A stretch of DNA of 26,399 nucleotides, from positions 1 through 26,399 of the forward strand of contig JBBDYG010000066.1 in NCBI GenBank assembly GCA_040901765.1. The letters are read 5' to 3'. Under the pieces are notes generated by a model. That model was not told where the DNA came from. It ran no database searches and saw only the letters and a list, made by a program, of their open reading frames with translations. Of the stretch, positions 1 to 7,960 are shown in pieces. Numbering within the stretch: position 1 is the stretch's first letter; each line of letters opens with the position of its first letter. The position numbers and the translations under genes were made by a program. The stretch is from JBBDYG01 sp040901765 (GTDB lineage: Bacteria > Planctomycetota > Planctomycetia > Pirellulales > Lacipirellulaceae).

Positions 1-64
1 AATCCGCAATCCGCAATCCGCAATCCGCAATCCGCAATCCGCAATCCGCAATCCGCAATCTGCA
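1..64. repeat. Heptanucleotide tandem repeat (AATCCGC)n
   Basis: Eight perfect AATCCGC units (1-56) are followed by one variant unit AATCTGC (57-63). The array is cut by the window start, so its true length is unknown. It runs without a break into the ATG of wecB at 65, so the untranslated leader next to the start codon consists entirely of repeat and shows no Shine-Dalgarno-like sequence. Change in copy number is likely by slippage and would alter the leader but not the reading frame. Confidence 0.95.
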
Positions 65-1207
65 ATGCATCCCATCGCCGTCTTCATGGGCACGCGTCCC
101 GAGGCCATTAAGCTGGCACCGGTGATTGCCGCCCTGCGCCATTCGAAAGAACTTGATCCGGTGGTGATCAACACGGGGCAACACCGCGAGTTGATCGAGC
201 AAGTGATCGAATTATTTGAGATCGAGGTCCACCACGATCTAAAGATTATGGAGCCAAACCAGACCCTGGCCTCGCTGACGGCGCGGCTCGTGACGCGAGT
301 GGATGACGTGCTTGCGCAGGTACAGCCGGCGATGGTGCTCGTGCAAGGCGACACGACCACCGTACTTGCGGCGGCGCTGGCGAGTTTTTATCGGCGCGTG
401 CCGGTAGGCCACGTGGAGGCAGGATTGCGGACGGGCAATCTATGGTCGCCGTTCCCGGAAGAGGCCAACCGAAAGCTCGCGACAACGCTGACGACGTTGC
501 ACTTCGCGCCGACACGCGAGGCACGCGAGAACTTGCTTCGGGAGCATGTTCCGCCGGACCGCATCTTTGTGACCGGTAACACTGTGATCGACGCCCTGCT
601 GGTCGAGGTTGAGCGACAGCGATCAGCGGGGCTGCGTGAGCAGCTTAACCAGCAACTCGAACGACACATCGGCATGGGTTTTCCCGAGCGGCCCTATGTG
701 CTGGTGACGGGGCATCGCCGCGAGAACTTCGGCCAAGGGTTCGAGCAGATCTGCACGGCACTAGCGCAGCTCGCCGAGCGATTTGCAGATTATCTATTCA
801 TTTATCCCGTGCATCTGAATCCCAATGTGCAAGTCGTGGTGCGGCGCACGCTGGGTGAGATTACCAATATTCGCCTCATCGATCCACAGCCGTACCGCGA
901 GTTTGTGGCCCTGCTGGACCAATGCCGGCTGGTGCTGACCGATTCGGGCGGCGTGCAGGAAGAAGGCCCCAGCCTGGGCAAGCCGGTGCTGGTGATGCGC
1001 GACACCACGGAGCGGCCCGAGGGCCTTGCCGCCGGGACCGTGCGGCTGGTGGGCACCGTCGCGGCAACGATTGTCGCGGAGGTCTCTCGCTTACTCACCG
1101 ACGAAGCGGCCTACCGGCAGATGGCCGAGGCAACCAATCCCTATGGCGACGGCCAAGCGGCTGGGCGGATCGTGGCCGCGATCGAGCAAGAGTTGTCGCC
1201 GTCTTAA
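65..1207 (+). CDS. wecB: UDP-N-acetylglucosamine 2-epimerase (non-hydrolysing)
   Basis: The product (380 aa, the normal family length) interconverts UDP-GlcNAc and UDP-ManNAc in the cytoplasm, supplying ManNAc or ManNAcA for surface polysaccharides. It has the two-Rossmann GT-B-like fold of the family. Visible motifs are GTRPEAIK (residues 9-16), GDTTTVLAAAL (95-105), HVEAGLRTG (116-124), FPEEANR (130-136), VTGHRRENFG (214-223) and DSGGVQEEGPSLGKPVL in the C-terminal half. Lys16, Asp96, Glu118, Glu132 and His217 fall where the conserved active-site residues of E. coli WecB lie (as recalled). The ATG at 65 is chosen because GTRPEAIK follows at the usual distance. It faces the polysaccharide genes on the other strand, with one base between its stop and theirs, so it has its own promoter, which must lie in or upstream of the heptamer array. 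Confidence 0.96.
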   Translation: MHPIAVFMGTRPEAIKLAPVIAALRHSKELDPVVINTGQHRELIEQVIELFEIEVHHDLKIMEPNQTLASLTARLVTRVDDVLAQVQPAMVLVQGDTTTVLAAALASFYRRVPVGHVEAGLRTGNLWSPFPEEANRKLATTLTTLHFAPTREARENLLREHVPPDRIFVTGNTVIDALLVEVERQRSAGLREQLNQQLERHIGMGFPERPYVLVTGHRRENFGQGFEQICTALAQLAERFADYLFIYPVHLNPNVQVVVRRTLGEITNIRLIDPQPYREFVALLDQCRLVLTDSGGVQEEGPSLGKPVLVMRDTTERPEGLAAGTVRLVGTVAATIVAEVSRLLTDEAAYRQMAEATNPYGDGQAAGRIVAAIEQELSPS

Positions 1208-1208
1208 G

Positions 1209-2519
1209 TCAGTCGGCTGCGGCGCCAGCGGGCTGCTTCCGCGTGTCGGCGGCTTGGGCGGACGTCGCATGCACCGCAGTCGGTCGAGGAATGCCGCGCA
1301 TCACAACGTCAAGAAATTCCTCGCACAAGAGTGCTTTGCTCAGGCGATGGTCGACCAAACTCCGGGCCCGCTGGCCCATCGCGTGCAACTTTTCGCGTGG
1401 GGTGTCGGCAATTTTTCGCAGCAGTTCGACTGTTTCCTCGACGCTTCGCAGATTTCCTTCCCAGCCGATTTCTTGATGATCCAATAGCTCGGTGATATGA
1501 CTTGGTCGTGGACCGAAGTAGAGCACTGGTTTGGCGATCGCCATCGCCCCATACACCTTGCACGGGTGAACCATGCCGACCAGTTGGTCGGCCATGAGCA
1601 CCACATGCACGTCGGCCGCGGAGAGCGAATACTTGATTTGATCGAGTGGCTGATAGGGAAGCGAGATCAGGTTCGGCGGCCGGTGCTTGGCGATGGCGTC
1701 ATCCACGACGCGCTTCCCCGCGCCGCCGCCGATGAACAAAAACCGCAGCGTTGGGTGATCCCGCAGTCGCAGCGCGGCTTCTACCAGAGTATCCACCGGC
1801 GTCGTCAGGCCGTGGTTGCCGCTATACATCACGACAAACTTGTCAGCCAGTTCGTGCCGTTCGAGAAAGGGATTCGCGTCTCGGGGCACCGACTCGAGTT
1901 CGTCCTCGTGCGGCCAAGGGGGAATCACCGAAATTTTGTGTGCCACGTTGCGCTTCGCATTGACGCGGTCGCCCATAAAGCGATCGAGCACAATCACGTC
2001 GCTGGCGGCGGCCAAGATGCGGCGGTTGAGCCAGTTGAACGCCCGAACCGCGAGGCTATTGGGCGCAATCGACCCCATTGCGATGGTCTGGTCGGGGTTG
2101 AGGTCCATCAACCAAAATTTAATTGGCACGCGGCGAATGAGCCGAATCGCCACTGCGGCAAACGAGGCCATTGGCGGCGAGGTGCTGACCAAAATGCTCA
2201 CCAGCCGCGGCGTGAACCAACCCCGCGCAATAACCTGAGCCAGGAACATCGTTTGCCCGATCAGCCGATGTAAAATCGTCCGCTTGCCAATTGAAGAAAA
2301 TGGCAGACGGATTATCTCGACACCATCAAGCGTTTCACGGGGCGGATATTTCACGGTGGGATCGGCGTAACCGCGTCCCGAAGTGAGCACCCGCACATCG
2401 TAACCGCGCTTGACCAGTTCGCTGGCGGCGTCGGCCATGTGCTGGCCCACTGACGCGGGATCGGGTACGTACACTTGGCTGATTATCAACAGGCGCGGTT
2501 TGGCGGCGTTTTGCGACAT
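1209..2519 (-). CDS. Glycosyltransferase family 4, WbuB-like
   Basis: The product (436 aa) is probably a cytoplasmic or membrane-associated GT-B glycosyltransferase that adds a sugar to a lipid-linked polysaccharide precursor. The N-terminal acceptor domain starts with LLIISQVYVPDPASVGQHM, typical of WbuB-type family 4 enzymes. The C-terminal donor domain has VVMYSGNHGLTTPVDTL, FLFIGGGAGK and MVHPCKVYGAMAIAKPVLY, the last in the position of the family's donor-binding E-x7-E-like loop. An Ala/Thr-rich tail of about 25 residues follows the domain. It is the last gene of the minus-strand polysaccharide series, 60 bp after gmd. WbuB-type enzymes often handle FucNAc or related deoxysugars; the donor here cannot be read from sequence. 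The stop lies one base from the wecB stop, leaving no room for a separate terminator. Confidence 0.88.
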   Translation of the reverse strand: MSQNAAKPRLLIISQVYVPDPASVGQHMADAASELVKRGYDVRVLTSGRGYADPTVKYPPRETLDGVEIIRLPFSSIGKRTILHRLIGQTMFLAQVIARGWFTPRLVSILVSTSPPMASFAAVAIRLIRRVPIKFWLMDLNPDQTIAMGSIAPNSLAVRAFNWLNRRILAAASDVIVLDRFMGDRVNAKRNVAHKISVIPPWPHEDELESVPRDANPFLERHELADKFVVMYSGNHGLTTPVDTLVEAALRLRDHPTLRFLFIGGGAGKRVVDDAIAKHRPPNLISLPYQPLDQIKYSLSAADVHVVLMADQLVGMVHPCKVYGAMAIAKPVLYFGPRPSHITELLDHQEIGWEGNLRSVEETVELLRKIADTPREKLHAMGQRARSLVDHRLSKALLCEEFLDVVMRGIPRPTAVHATSAQAADTRKQPAGAAAD

Positions 2520-2579
2520 GCGAATCGACGGGTCGATGGTTGCGGTGAACTTTGCGAGCTGCGGCTGATTTATTTTAGC

Positions 2580-3638
2580 CTAGCAGTGTGACTTCACCAT
2601 CCGCAGGTCGTGCTCGACCATCATTTGCGCCAGCCCTTCCATCGTTACGGTCGGACTCCACGGGAGCTTCTCGCGGGCCTTGCTGGCGTCCCCCACCAGG
2701 GCGTCCACTTCGGCCGGGCGGAAATAACGCGGATCAACCTCGACCAGCACTTGCTCCCGCGGTCCCACTCCGCGCTCGGCCAAGCCCTGGCCCTCCCACC
2801 GCAGCGGCAAGTCCACGGCGGCGAAACATTGCTCGCAAAAGTCGCGAACCGAATGGGAGACGCCCGTAGCAATGACGTAGTCCTCTGGCTCGTCCGCATG
2901 CATCATGAGCCACATCGCCTGAACATAGTCGCCCGCGAAGCCCCAGTCGCGCCGAGCCGCCAAATTGCCCAGATAGACGCGGTCCTGCAAGCCGAGCTTG
3001 ATCCGGGCTGCCGCTCGACTGATCTTGCGGGTGACGAACGTCTCGCCCCGCCGCGGCGATTCGTGATTGAACAGAATACCATTGATGGCAAATAGACCAT
3101 ACGACTCACGATAGCCGCGGGTAATCTGATGAGCAAAAACTTTTGCCGCCGCGTAGGGACTACGTGGATGGAACGGAGTCGTTTCGCGCTGGGGCGATTC
3201 GGTCGCCAGCCCGAACATCTCCGACGACGAGGCCTGATAAAATCTGCTTGCGATCCCCAGATCGCGCATGGCTTCCAGCAGCCGCAGCGTTCCCAGGCCC
3301 ACCACGTCGGCGGTGTACTCGGGGACTTCAAACGACACTTTCACGTGCGACTGGGCCGCCAGATTATAGATTTCATCCGGCTGAACCGTTTGCAGAATGC
3401 GGTGGAGCGAGCCGGCATCGGACATGTCGCCATAAACAAGCCTGAGTCGCACATCGGATTCGTGCGGGTCTTTGTAGAGATGATCGATCCTCCCCGTGTG
3501 GAACGAGGAGCTTCGTCGCACCAAGCCCCACACCTCATAGTTTTTGGCCAACAGCAACTCTGCCAGGTACGAGCCATCTTGCCCGGTGATGCCGGTTATC
3601 AAGGCGCGAGGCGGTTTGTTTTGAAGTGGAATGGCCAT
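2580..3638 (-). CDS. gmd: GDP-mannose 4,6-dehydratase
   Basis: The product (352 aa, usual length) converts GDP-D-mannose to GDP-4-keto-6-deoxy-D-mannose, the first step to GDP-L-fucose and other deoxyhexoses. It is an extended short-chain dehydrogenase. The NADP-binding motif TGITGQDG spans residues 15-22, followed by the RRSSSFHTGRIDHLY loop (41-55) and the family hallmark YNLAAQSHVKVSFEVPEYTA (91-110). The catalytic SSE is at 138-140, Tyr162 and Lys166 form YxxxK, and the substrate loop reads NHESPRRGETFVTRK, then RRDWGFAGDYVQAMW. The gene follows the fucose synthase gene by 12 bp, so the two are surely co-transcribed. All key residues are present. Confidence 0.97.
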   Translation of the reverse strand: MAIPLQNKPPRALITGITGQDGSYLAELLLAKNYEVWGLVRRSSSFHTGRIDHLYKDPHESDVRLRLVYGDMSDAGSLHRILQTVQPDEIYNLAAQSHVKVSFEVPEYTADVVGLGTLRLLEAMRDLGIASRFYQASSSEMFGLATESPQRETTPFHPRSPYAAAKVFAHQITRGYRESYGLFAINGILFNHESPRRGETFVTRKISRAAARIKLGLQDRVYLGNLAARRDWGFAGDYVQAMWLMMHADEPEDYVIATGVSHSVRDFCEQCFAAVDLPLRWEGQGLAERGVGPREQVLVEVDPRYFRPAEVDALVGDASKAREKLPWSPTVTMEGLAQMMVEHDLRMVKSHC

Positions 3639-3650
3639 TAAAGCAATTGC

Positions 3651-4598
3651 TTACTGCGTCGTCTTGTTTTCCAAGAACCACCGATAGGTCTGCTGCAAAC
3701 CCTCGGATAAATTAATCCGCGACTGCCAACCCAGGTCGCGCAGCCGGCTCACGTCGAGTAGCTTGCGCAGGACGCCGTCGGGCTTGCTCGTGTCGAATTG
3801 GAGCGTCACCTCGGGTGCAATCAACTTGCGAATCGTCTCGGCCAATTCGCGAACCGATACATCTTCCCCGGTGCCAATGTTGATCGGTTGCTCGCGATCG
3901 TATTGTTCTAACAAAAACAGGCAGGCGTCGGCCAGATCGTCCACGTGGAGCAGTTCGCGGCGCGGAGTACCGGTGCCCCATAGCTTCACTTGCGATGCAC
4001 CCTCCATTCTTGCGTTGTGAAACTTCTGGATCAACGCCGCCACGACGTGCGATCGATCCGGATCGAAGTGGTCATGCGGGCCGTACAGGTTGGCTGGCAG
4101 GACGGAGATAAAATTGCAGCCGTACTGTCGGCGGTACGATTGGCAGCCCATTACCCCGGCAATCTTAGCGATTGCATAGGCCGAATTGGTCGGTTCCAAC
4201 GGGCTGGTGAGTAGGTATTCCTCACGCATCGGCTGGGGACAATCGCGGGGATAGATGCACGAGCTTCCCAAAAACAGGAGTTTGCGAACATCGCTTTTAT
4301 GCGCCGCGTGCAGGACATTCGTGGCGAGCAGTAGATTATCGCGCCAGAACTCGGCTGGCCGCGCGATGTTGGCTCCGAGGCCGCCGACCGTGCCCGCCGC
4401 ATGAATCACGTATTCTGGCCGATTGCGATCGAACCAGGCTTCGACTCGCGCCGGGTCGCGCAAATCGAGTTCCGCTCGGGTTGTAACGAGGGGGCTATCG
4501 ATGCCGGCCCGAGCGAGACGTCGCAGGAGCGCCGAGCCGACCAAACCGCGATGCCCAGTGACGAACACTCGCGCATCGCGGGGAAGGGATGCGGCCAT
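3651..4598 (-). CDS. fcl: GDP-L-fucose synthase
   Basis: The product (315 aa) does the 3,5-epimerisation and 4-reduction of GDP-4-keto-6-deoxymannose to GDP-L-fucose, using NADPH. It is an SDR-superfamily enzyme of typical length. TGHRGLVGSA at residues 14-23 is the cofactor-binding loop. SSCIYP at 112-117 carries the catalytic Cys114, Tyr141 and Lys145 form YAIAK, and His184 sits in DRSHVVAALI, matching the second epimerisation acid/base residue of the family. NLYGPHDHFDP and the C-terminal SKPDGVLRKLLDVSRL are also diagnostic. It lies 23 bp downstream of the GME gene and 12 bp upstream of gmd. Confidence 0.96.
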   Translation of the reverse strand: MAASLPRDARVFVTGHRGLVGSALLRRLARAGIDSPLVTTRAELDLRDPARVEAWFDRNRPEYVIHAAGTVGGLGANIARPAEFWRDNLLLATNVLHAAHKSDVRKLLFLGSSCIYPRDCPQPMREEYLLTSPLEPTNSAYAIAKIAGVMGCQSYRRQYGCNFISVLPANLYGPHDHFDPDRSHVVAALIQKFHNARMEGASQVKLWGTGTPRRELLHVDDLADACLFLLEQYDREQPINIGTGEDVSVRELAETIRKLIAPEVTLQFDTSKPDGVLRKLLDVSRLRDLGWQSRINLSEGLQQTYRWFLENKTTQ

Positions 4599-4621
4599 CG
4601 GTCAATCGCCTTCTCCGCCGG

Positions 4622-5620
4622 TCAGCTCGGCTGCAATTGTCGTCCGTGCGACTTGAGGTATTCGCCGTAAATCCAGTCGTAGGTCTTGGCCATTCCATCC
4701 CGCAGGCGAATGCTGGGTTCCCAATCAAGATACGCCAAAATTTTTGCATTATCGCTATTCCGCCCGTTGACTCCCTTCGGTGCGTCGAGCTTGTAATTTC
4801 GTTGCAGTTTCACGCCCGCAATTTCTTCGACCATGTCCACCAAGCCATTGATGGTGACGAGCTCATCGGAGCCTAAATTGATCGGCTCTAAGATTTCGCT
4901 GTGGGTGATTTTGAGAATGCCGTCGATGCAGTCGTCGATGTACATGAAGCTACGAGTTTGGTGGCCGTCGCCCCAGATTTCGATCTGGTGCTTGCCGGTT
5001 TCTTTGGCGTGAATCACCTTCCGGGAGATGGCGGCGGGCGCTTTTTCTCGTCCCCCGTCCCAGGTGCCGTGCGGGCCATAGACATTGTGGAACCGAGCCA
5101 CGCGCGTCTCGAGGCCGTAGTCCTCGCGAAAGTGTCGGGACATCCGCTCGGAGAAGAGCTTTTCCCAGCCGTATCCGTCTTCGGGCATGGCGGGGTAGGC
5201 ATCCGTTTCCTTCAGGGGCACCACGTCGGCGCTCTTCTGTTTATCCGCGTTGTAGACGCATGCGCTGCTGGCGTAGAAAAACCGCTCGACGCGCGACGCC
5301 TCGGCCGCTTGCAAAAGGTGGGTATTGATCAATACCGACAGCATGCAGAGGGCTTTGTTGTTCTCGATAAAACCCATGCCGCCCATGTCGGCGGCGAGGT
5401 TATAAACCTCCGACGCCCCATCGCAGGCAGCTTCGCACGATTCGCGCAGCTTCAGATCGGCGACGACATTCTCGACGTCGTCGAACGCCTGATACCATTC
5501 ATCAAGCGGCTTAATGTCAACGCTTCGAATGCGTTTGTAGCCCATCTCGCGAAATCGCGCGACAAGATAACCACCAATGAAGCCGCCACCGCCAGCAACG
5601 AGAATCAACTTATTTGACAT
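4622..5620 (-). CDS. GDP-mannose 3,5-epimerase (GME family)
   Basis: The product (332 aa) is predicted to epimerise GDP-D-mannose at C3 and C5 to GDP-L-galactose (and GDP-L-gulose), the reaction known from the plant ascorbate pathway and from some bacteria. GGGGFIGG (10-17) binds NAD. AADMGGMGFIENN (76-88), FYASSACVY (115-123), DGYGWEK (148-154), RFHNVYGPHGTWDGGREKAPAA (as successive blocks from 176) and GDGHQTRSFMYIDD closely follow plant GME. Cys121, Tyr150, Lys154 and Lys193 have the same spacing (29 and 72 residues from the Cys) as the recalled Arabidopsis catalytic residues Cys145, Tyr174 and Lys217. The reading frame stays open for 26 more codons upstream to 5698, but that stretch lacks similarity and spans a perfect hairpin, so the ATG at 5620 is preferred. 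It sits between the initiating transferase and fcl. Confidence 0.88.
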   Translation of the reverse strand: MSNKLILVAGGGGFIGGYLVARFREMGYKRIRSVDIKPLDEWYQAFDDVENVVADLKLRESCEAACDGASEVYNLAADMGGMGFIENNKALCMLSVLINTHLLQAAEASRVERFFYASSACVYNADKQKSADVVPLKETDAYPAMPEDGYGWEKLFSERMSRHFREDYGLETRVARFHNVYGPHGTWDGGREKAPAAISRKVIHAKETGKHQIEIWGDGHQTRSFMYIDDCIDGILKITHSEILEPINLGSDELVTINGLVDMVEEIAGVKLQRNYKLDAPKGVNGRNSDNAKILAYLDWEPSIRLRDGMAKTYDWIYGEYLKSHGRQLQPS

Positions 5621-5640
5621 GGAATAAAACTTCTGGGGCA

Positions 5641-5670
5641 GCCCGCGCCGGCCAAACAGCCGGCGCGGGC
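5641..5670 (-). terminator. Perfect 12-bp stem hairpin upstream of the GME gene
   Basis: GCCCGCGCCGGC (5641-5652), a six-base loop, then its exact reverse complement (5659-5670). On the minus strand it lies 70 bp after the wecA-like stop codon and 20 bp before the GME start, followed by TGCCCCAGAAGTTTT. The T-run is short and about ten bases from the stem, so it could be an intrinsic terminator or attenuator, an RNA-stabilising hairpin at the processing point between two cistrons, or a REP-like element. The hairpin itself is certain; its role is not. Confidence 0.6.
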
Positions 5671-5740
5671 AAGAATTACGATATTCCCAGTGTAGCACGC
5701 CCGCGAACGCGGGTGTATCGGCGATAAAGTAGCCGGAAAG

Positions 5741-7360
5741 TCAGCCGCGGAGAACCGTTTCGGGAGCAAAACTCGGCACGGTGGGGGTGCCTTCCGGCTT
5801 GCCGTCAGGGCGCACGGCTCTCAGCGAAATCTGCGACTGACCAGTCTTCACCGCGTCGCGATCGAGCCGAATGTGCTCGCGAATTTGCCGAATGTCTTCC
5901 TCGATCGGTTCAAGAAATTCTAGCACGGGAATAACCTGCGCCAGCGTGGAACCATCCAGCGAAACGCCGGCGATCTCAAGCATACCGACCGATTCGTTAT
6001 CAACGATCAGTGGATGGACCAGTCGCCAACCACGGTCTTCGGCGTGCTGCTTTAATTCGCGGGCCGAGGTTTCCCAGGTGGCGAAAAAGGCTTCGTGCAA
6101 AGCGGGGATGCTCAACGAAAGCTTCAGGCGTGTAAGTCGATAGGTATCCGCCGATTCGATGATCGCCGCCCAGAGTTTGTCCCACTCCCGCGATCCTTGC
6201 AGTCGGATACACGTAGTTCGCGATAGGCTGCTGTCGGCGTTGTCGCGCGCATCGCGAAAAAATACTGGAAAGCGAACGCGATCCCGCAGCAGCGCAAATT
6301 CGATGTGCCCAAACGTGCGAGTGAAGATCAGGAACACTAAGACGGCAACCACCGTCACGAGCGCGATGAACTCGTTCCGCCAAATCACGCTCAACACAGC
6401 GCTTAAGCAGGTCGTGGCGCAGATCAGGACGATGAATAGCGCCGCTTGTCGGACGCTCCAGCCGCGGACCAGCAAACTGTGATGCAGATGGCCACGATCG
6501 GGAGTGAACAGGCTGCGACCGGTTAGTTTGCGACGAAGTATCGCGGCGGCGGAGTCTAGAATTGGAATCGACCAAACGGCGACGGGAACCGCCAACGCCA
6601 ATGCGGCCGATGCCTTGACCGATGTATGCACGGCAACGGCGCCGATCACAAGACCGATTAACATGCTTCCGGCGTCCCCCAAATAAATCGACGCGGGCGC
6701 AAAGTTGTATCGCAAAAAGCCGAGCTGCGCCCCGGCCAGAGACAGCAGGATCACCGTTTCACTTACATTACCTTGCCAGGCGGTGATGGCGGCAATCGTG
6801 AGGCACAAAACGGTTCCTACGCTTCCCGCCAAGCCATCGATGCCGTCGATCAGATTGATCGCGTTCATCGTACCCAACAGCCAGAACAGCGTTAGGGGAA
6901 TAGCGAACGACTGCAGTTCGATCAACTGGCCAAACACCATGAATTTTTCAATGCGGGCCCCCGCGACGACGATTATTCCGGCAATCGCAAGCTGTCCCAA
7001 GAGCTTATAGCGACCGCGGATATGCACGCGGTCGTCAATTAGCCCTAAGAGGACGACGGCGATGCACGCCACGAGCAATATGGCCAGCTTGGGAGCGTCG
7101 TCCGCGGTCCAGACGGTGTAACCACTTGCGAGGCCAAGAAGGGCCGCCGCCAGGCAGCCGACTAAAAGCGCGCCAAAGACGGCGGCACCCCCCCCGAGAG
7201 CGATAGGAGCGACCTGGGTTTTGCGGCCGCCGGGGCAATCGACAAAGCCCCAGGCGTGGGCCAATCGACGCACCACGGGTGTTAACAGCAACCCGGCAAC
7301 GAGGGCCGCCGCCGCCGCCGCCAAATATACCATCAAACGAGGATCAAACATTTCCCACAC
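5741..7360 (-). CDS. WecA/TagO-like undecaprenyl-phosphate sugar-1-phosphate transferase with C-terminal extension
   Basis: The product (539 aa) probably transfers GlcNAc-1-P or a similar sugar phosphate to undecaprenyl phosphate, the initiating step of polysaccharide assembly at the inner membrane. About 11 hydrophobic segments fill residues 8-355. Family motifs are DCPGGRKTQVAPIALGGG (41-58), GLIDDR with the Asp pair at 109-110, NAINLIDGIDGL (166-177), GDAGSMLIG near 230 and the DRGHLHH histidine motif near 287. About 180 residues after the last membrane segment form a soluble domain I do not recognise; most WecA/TagO enzymes end soon after the membrane part (about 350-370 aa). The frame opens with GTG at 7360; an ATG three codons in (7351), preceded by GTGGGAA, is an equally good start. 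It heads the co-directional series GME-fcl-gmd-glycosyltransferase. Confidence 0.9.
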   Translation of the reverse strand: MWEMFDPRLMVYLAAAAAALVAGLLLTPVVRRLAHAWGFVDCPGGRKTQVAPIALGGGAAVFGALLVGCLAAALLGLASGYTVWTADDAPKLAILLVACIAVVLLGLIDDRVHIRGRYKLLGQLAIAGIIVVAGARIEKFMVFGQLIELQSFAIPLTLFWLLGTMNAINLIDGIDGLAGSVGTVLCLTIAAITAWQGNVSETVILLSLAGAQLGFLRYNFAPASIYLGDAGSMLIGLVIGAVAVHTSVKASAALALAVPVAVWSIPILDSAAAILRRKLTGRSLFTPDRGHLHHSLLVRGWSVRQAALFIVLICATTCLSAVLSVIWRNEFIALVTVVAVLVFLIFTRTFGHIEFALLRDRVRFPVFFRDARDNADSSLSRTTCIRLQGSREWDKLWAAIIESADTYRLTRLKLSLSIPALHEAFFATWETSARELKQHAEDRGWRLVHPLIVDNESVGMLEIAGVSLDGSTLAQVIPVLEFLEPIEEDIRQIREHIRLDRDAVKTGQSQISLRAVRPDGKPEGTPTVPSFAPETVLRG

Positions 7361-7960
7361 GTTCTCGCGTCAGGGGAGGAATCTCAAGCTGCATTGCGCG
7401 GGCGGAGGCCTACCGCAGGTGATAAGTCAAATCTGCTCGTCGAGCGGCCTCAGTTCTCAATATACGCATTTGCCGACGGACGTCGACGCGCCGGTGTGAA
7501 TTCGCGGTGAAAAATTTGGGAATCTTTGGATTCGCGCTAACCGAGGAAAGCTGGGCGAACCGGTCATGTGAAATCAGACTCGCCAGTCACTGGTCGATTT
7601 GCCTTTTGGCTGGGAGACCACCGTAGCAAGCGGCGAGCCGCTGGCGGTCGAACATTTTTAGTGTGATGCAACTTTGCGGCCAATGCTGCAAGTTGCCGCC
7701 GCCGCTAGCAACGACCCCCTACTGCGCGAGCTGAACCTGTATCTCGCATGGGTGCAATGGTTTGCGCCTCAGGGAGGGGCCAACGTTGCGACGCATTTCC
7801 TAGCGCAATGCACCCACATTAGCGTGAATTGCACGCGGGACAATTCCGCGGGATGCGCGCCGGAGGGCGATTATCGGGGATTTTAGCGATGCCTCGCCGC
7901 AACAGGGGGTCGGTCCGCTGCTGCGGAATCGCCACAGGCAGCGGAGCATTTCGCGTACAG
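7361..7960. other. Intergenic region upstream of the polysaccharide operon
   Basis: About 600 bp between the WcaF-like gene and the wecA-like gene, both on the minus strand. I see no convincing gene, RNA gene or clear promoter. The short frames here have no recognisable product. The length suggests it holds the promoter and leader of the wecA-like operon, but no -35/-10 pair stands out. Confidence 0.5.

Noticed and set aside
1..64. CRISPR-like repeat
   Set aside because: Units of 7 bp without spacers; simple tandem repeat.
1497..2273. 258-codon frame antisense to the WbuB-like gene
   Set aside because: His/Arg-rich shadow with no motif; the opposite strand has a clear family member.
7400..7460. 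TTGACT on the minus strand as a -35 box for the polysaccharide operon
   Set aside because: No -10-like sequence at 16-18 bp spacing.
7674..7886. 70-codon plus-strand frame in the 600-bp gap
   Set aside because: No motif, no ribosome site, no neighbour on that strand.
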